Of a DNA stretch of 32,895 nucleotides, positions 32,879-32,895 are shown piece by piece; position 1 is the first letter of the stretch, and every line of letters begins with the position of its first letter. Below the pieces are notes generated by a model. That model ran no database searches, had not been told where the DNA came from, and saw nothing but the letters and a program-made list of their open reading frames with translations. The stretch spans positions 7,399,005 to 7,431,899 of the forward strand of contig NZ_JTHL01000001.1 of NCBI RefSeq assembly GCF_000818195.1, written 5' to 3'. Made by a program: the position numbers and the translations under genes. This stretch comes from Streptomyces sp. 150FB (GTDB lineage Bacteria > Actinomycetota > Actinomycetes > Streptomycetales > Streptomycetaceae).

Positions 32879-32895
32879 TCGCCGCCACCGCGCCG

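Overview
The window is a G+C-rich actinobacterial chromosome segment, almost certainly from a Streptomyces or close relative. Reasons: strong third-position G/C codon bias, many GTG starts and ATGA/GTGA operon overlaps, Tat and lipoprotein signals on secreted proteins, a SapA-type spore protein, an MCWSATADL-type (DUF6629-like) membrane protein, and rare TTA leucine codons in just two genes. No rRNA, tRNA, CRISPR array, insertion sequence or integrase was seen. The last part of one gene is cut off at the left edge.

Layout. (1) 1-2449 (+): the proline-rich end of an unknown protein, an unknown 187-aa protein and a Ycf46-like AAA+ ATPase, probably one operon. (2) 2489-2899 (-): a YunG-like protein. 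(3) 3118-6433 (+): a three-gene unit resembling a type VII (WXG100/ESX) secreted-protein cassette: a small Gly-rich partner with a TTA codon, a 764-aa WXG-headed DUF6571-like protein and a lipoprotein. (4) 6449-6886 (-): unknown protein. (5) 7141-7653 (+): SapA-like secreted protein. (6) 7846-11289 (-): a large secreted multi-domain GH87 alpha-1,3-glucanase, divergent from a DeoR-family regulator (11561-12358, +). (7) 12501-16415 (-): a ugpAEB-Q-like operon (two permeases, binding protein, glycerophosphodiesterase), divergent from a PhoD alkaline phosphatase and a secreted discoidin-domain protein (17199-19698, +). Together these form an organophosphate-scavenging block. (8) 19997-21581 (+): a tiny secreted protein with a TTA codon, an acidic cytosolic protein and a DUF6629-like membrane protein. 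(9) 21610-32847: a galactoside-utilisation locus, with a GH36 alpha-galactosidase (-) divergent from a ROK repressor, an ABC importer (binding protein and two permeases), a secreted GH27 enzyme with a CBM, and a Tat-exported GH95-type enzyme.

How the genes work together. In block 9 the secreted GH27 and GH95 enzymes would trim alpha-linked galactose and fucose-like sugars outside the cell. The importer would take up the resulting oligosaccharides; it lacks its own ATPase, as is usual in Streptomyces, where a shared MsiK-type ATPase serves many such systems. The cytosolic GH36 would finish hydrolysis, and the ROK protein would control the divergent promoters. In block 7 PhoD and the glycerophosphodiesterase release phosphate or glycerol-3-phosphate and the Ugp-like importer takes up glycerol-phosphate compounds; a PHO-box-like repeat lies upstream of the importer operon.

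The most interesting signals are the changed catalytic motifs of the GH95 protein, the TTA-marked WXG/DUF6571-like cassette with its compositional shift, the leaderless ROK promoter facing a second TTGACA on the other strand, and several intergenic minisatellites with 9-, 10-, 15- and 17-bp units.
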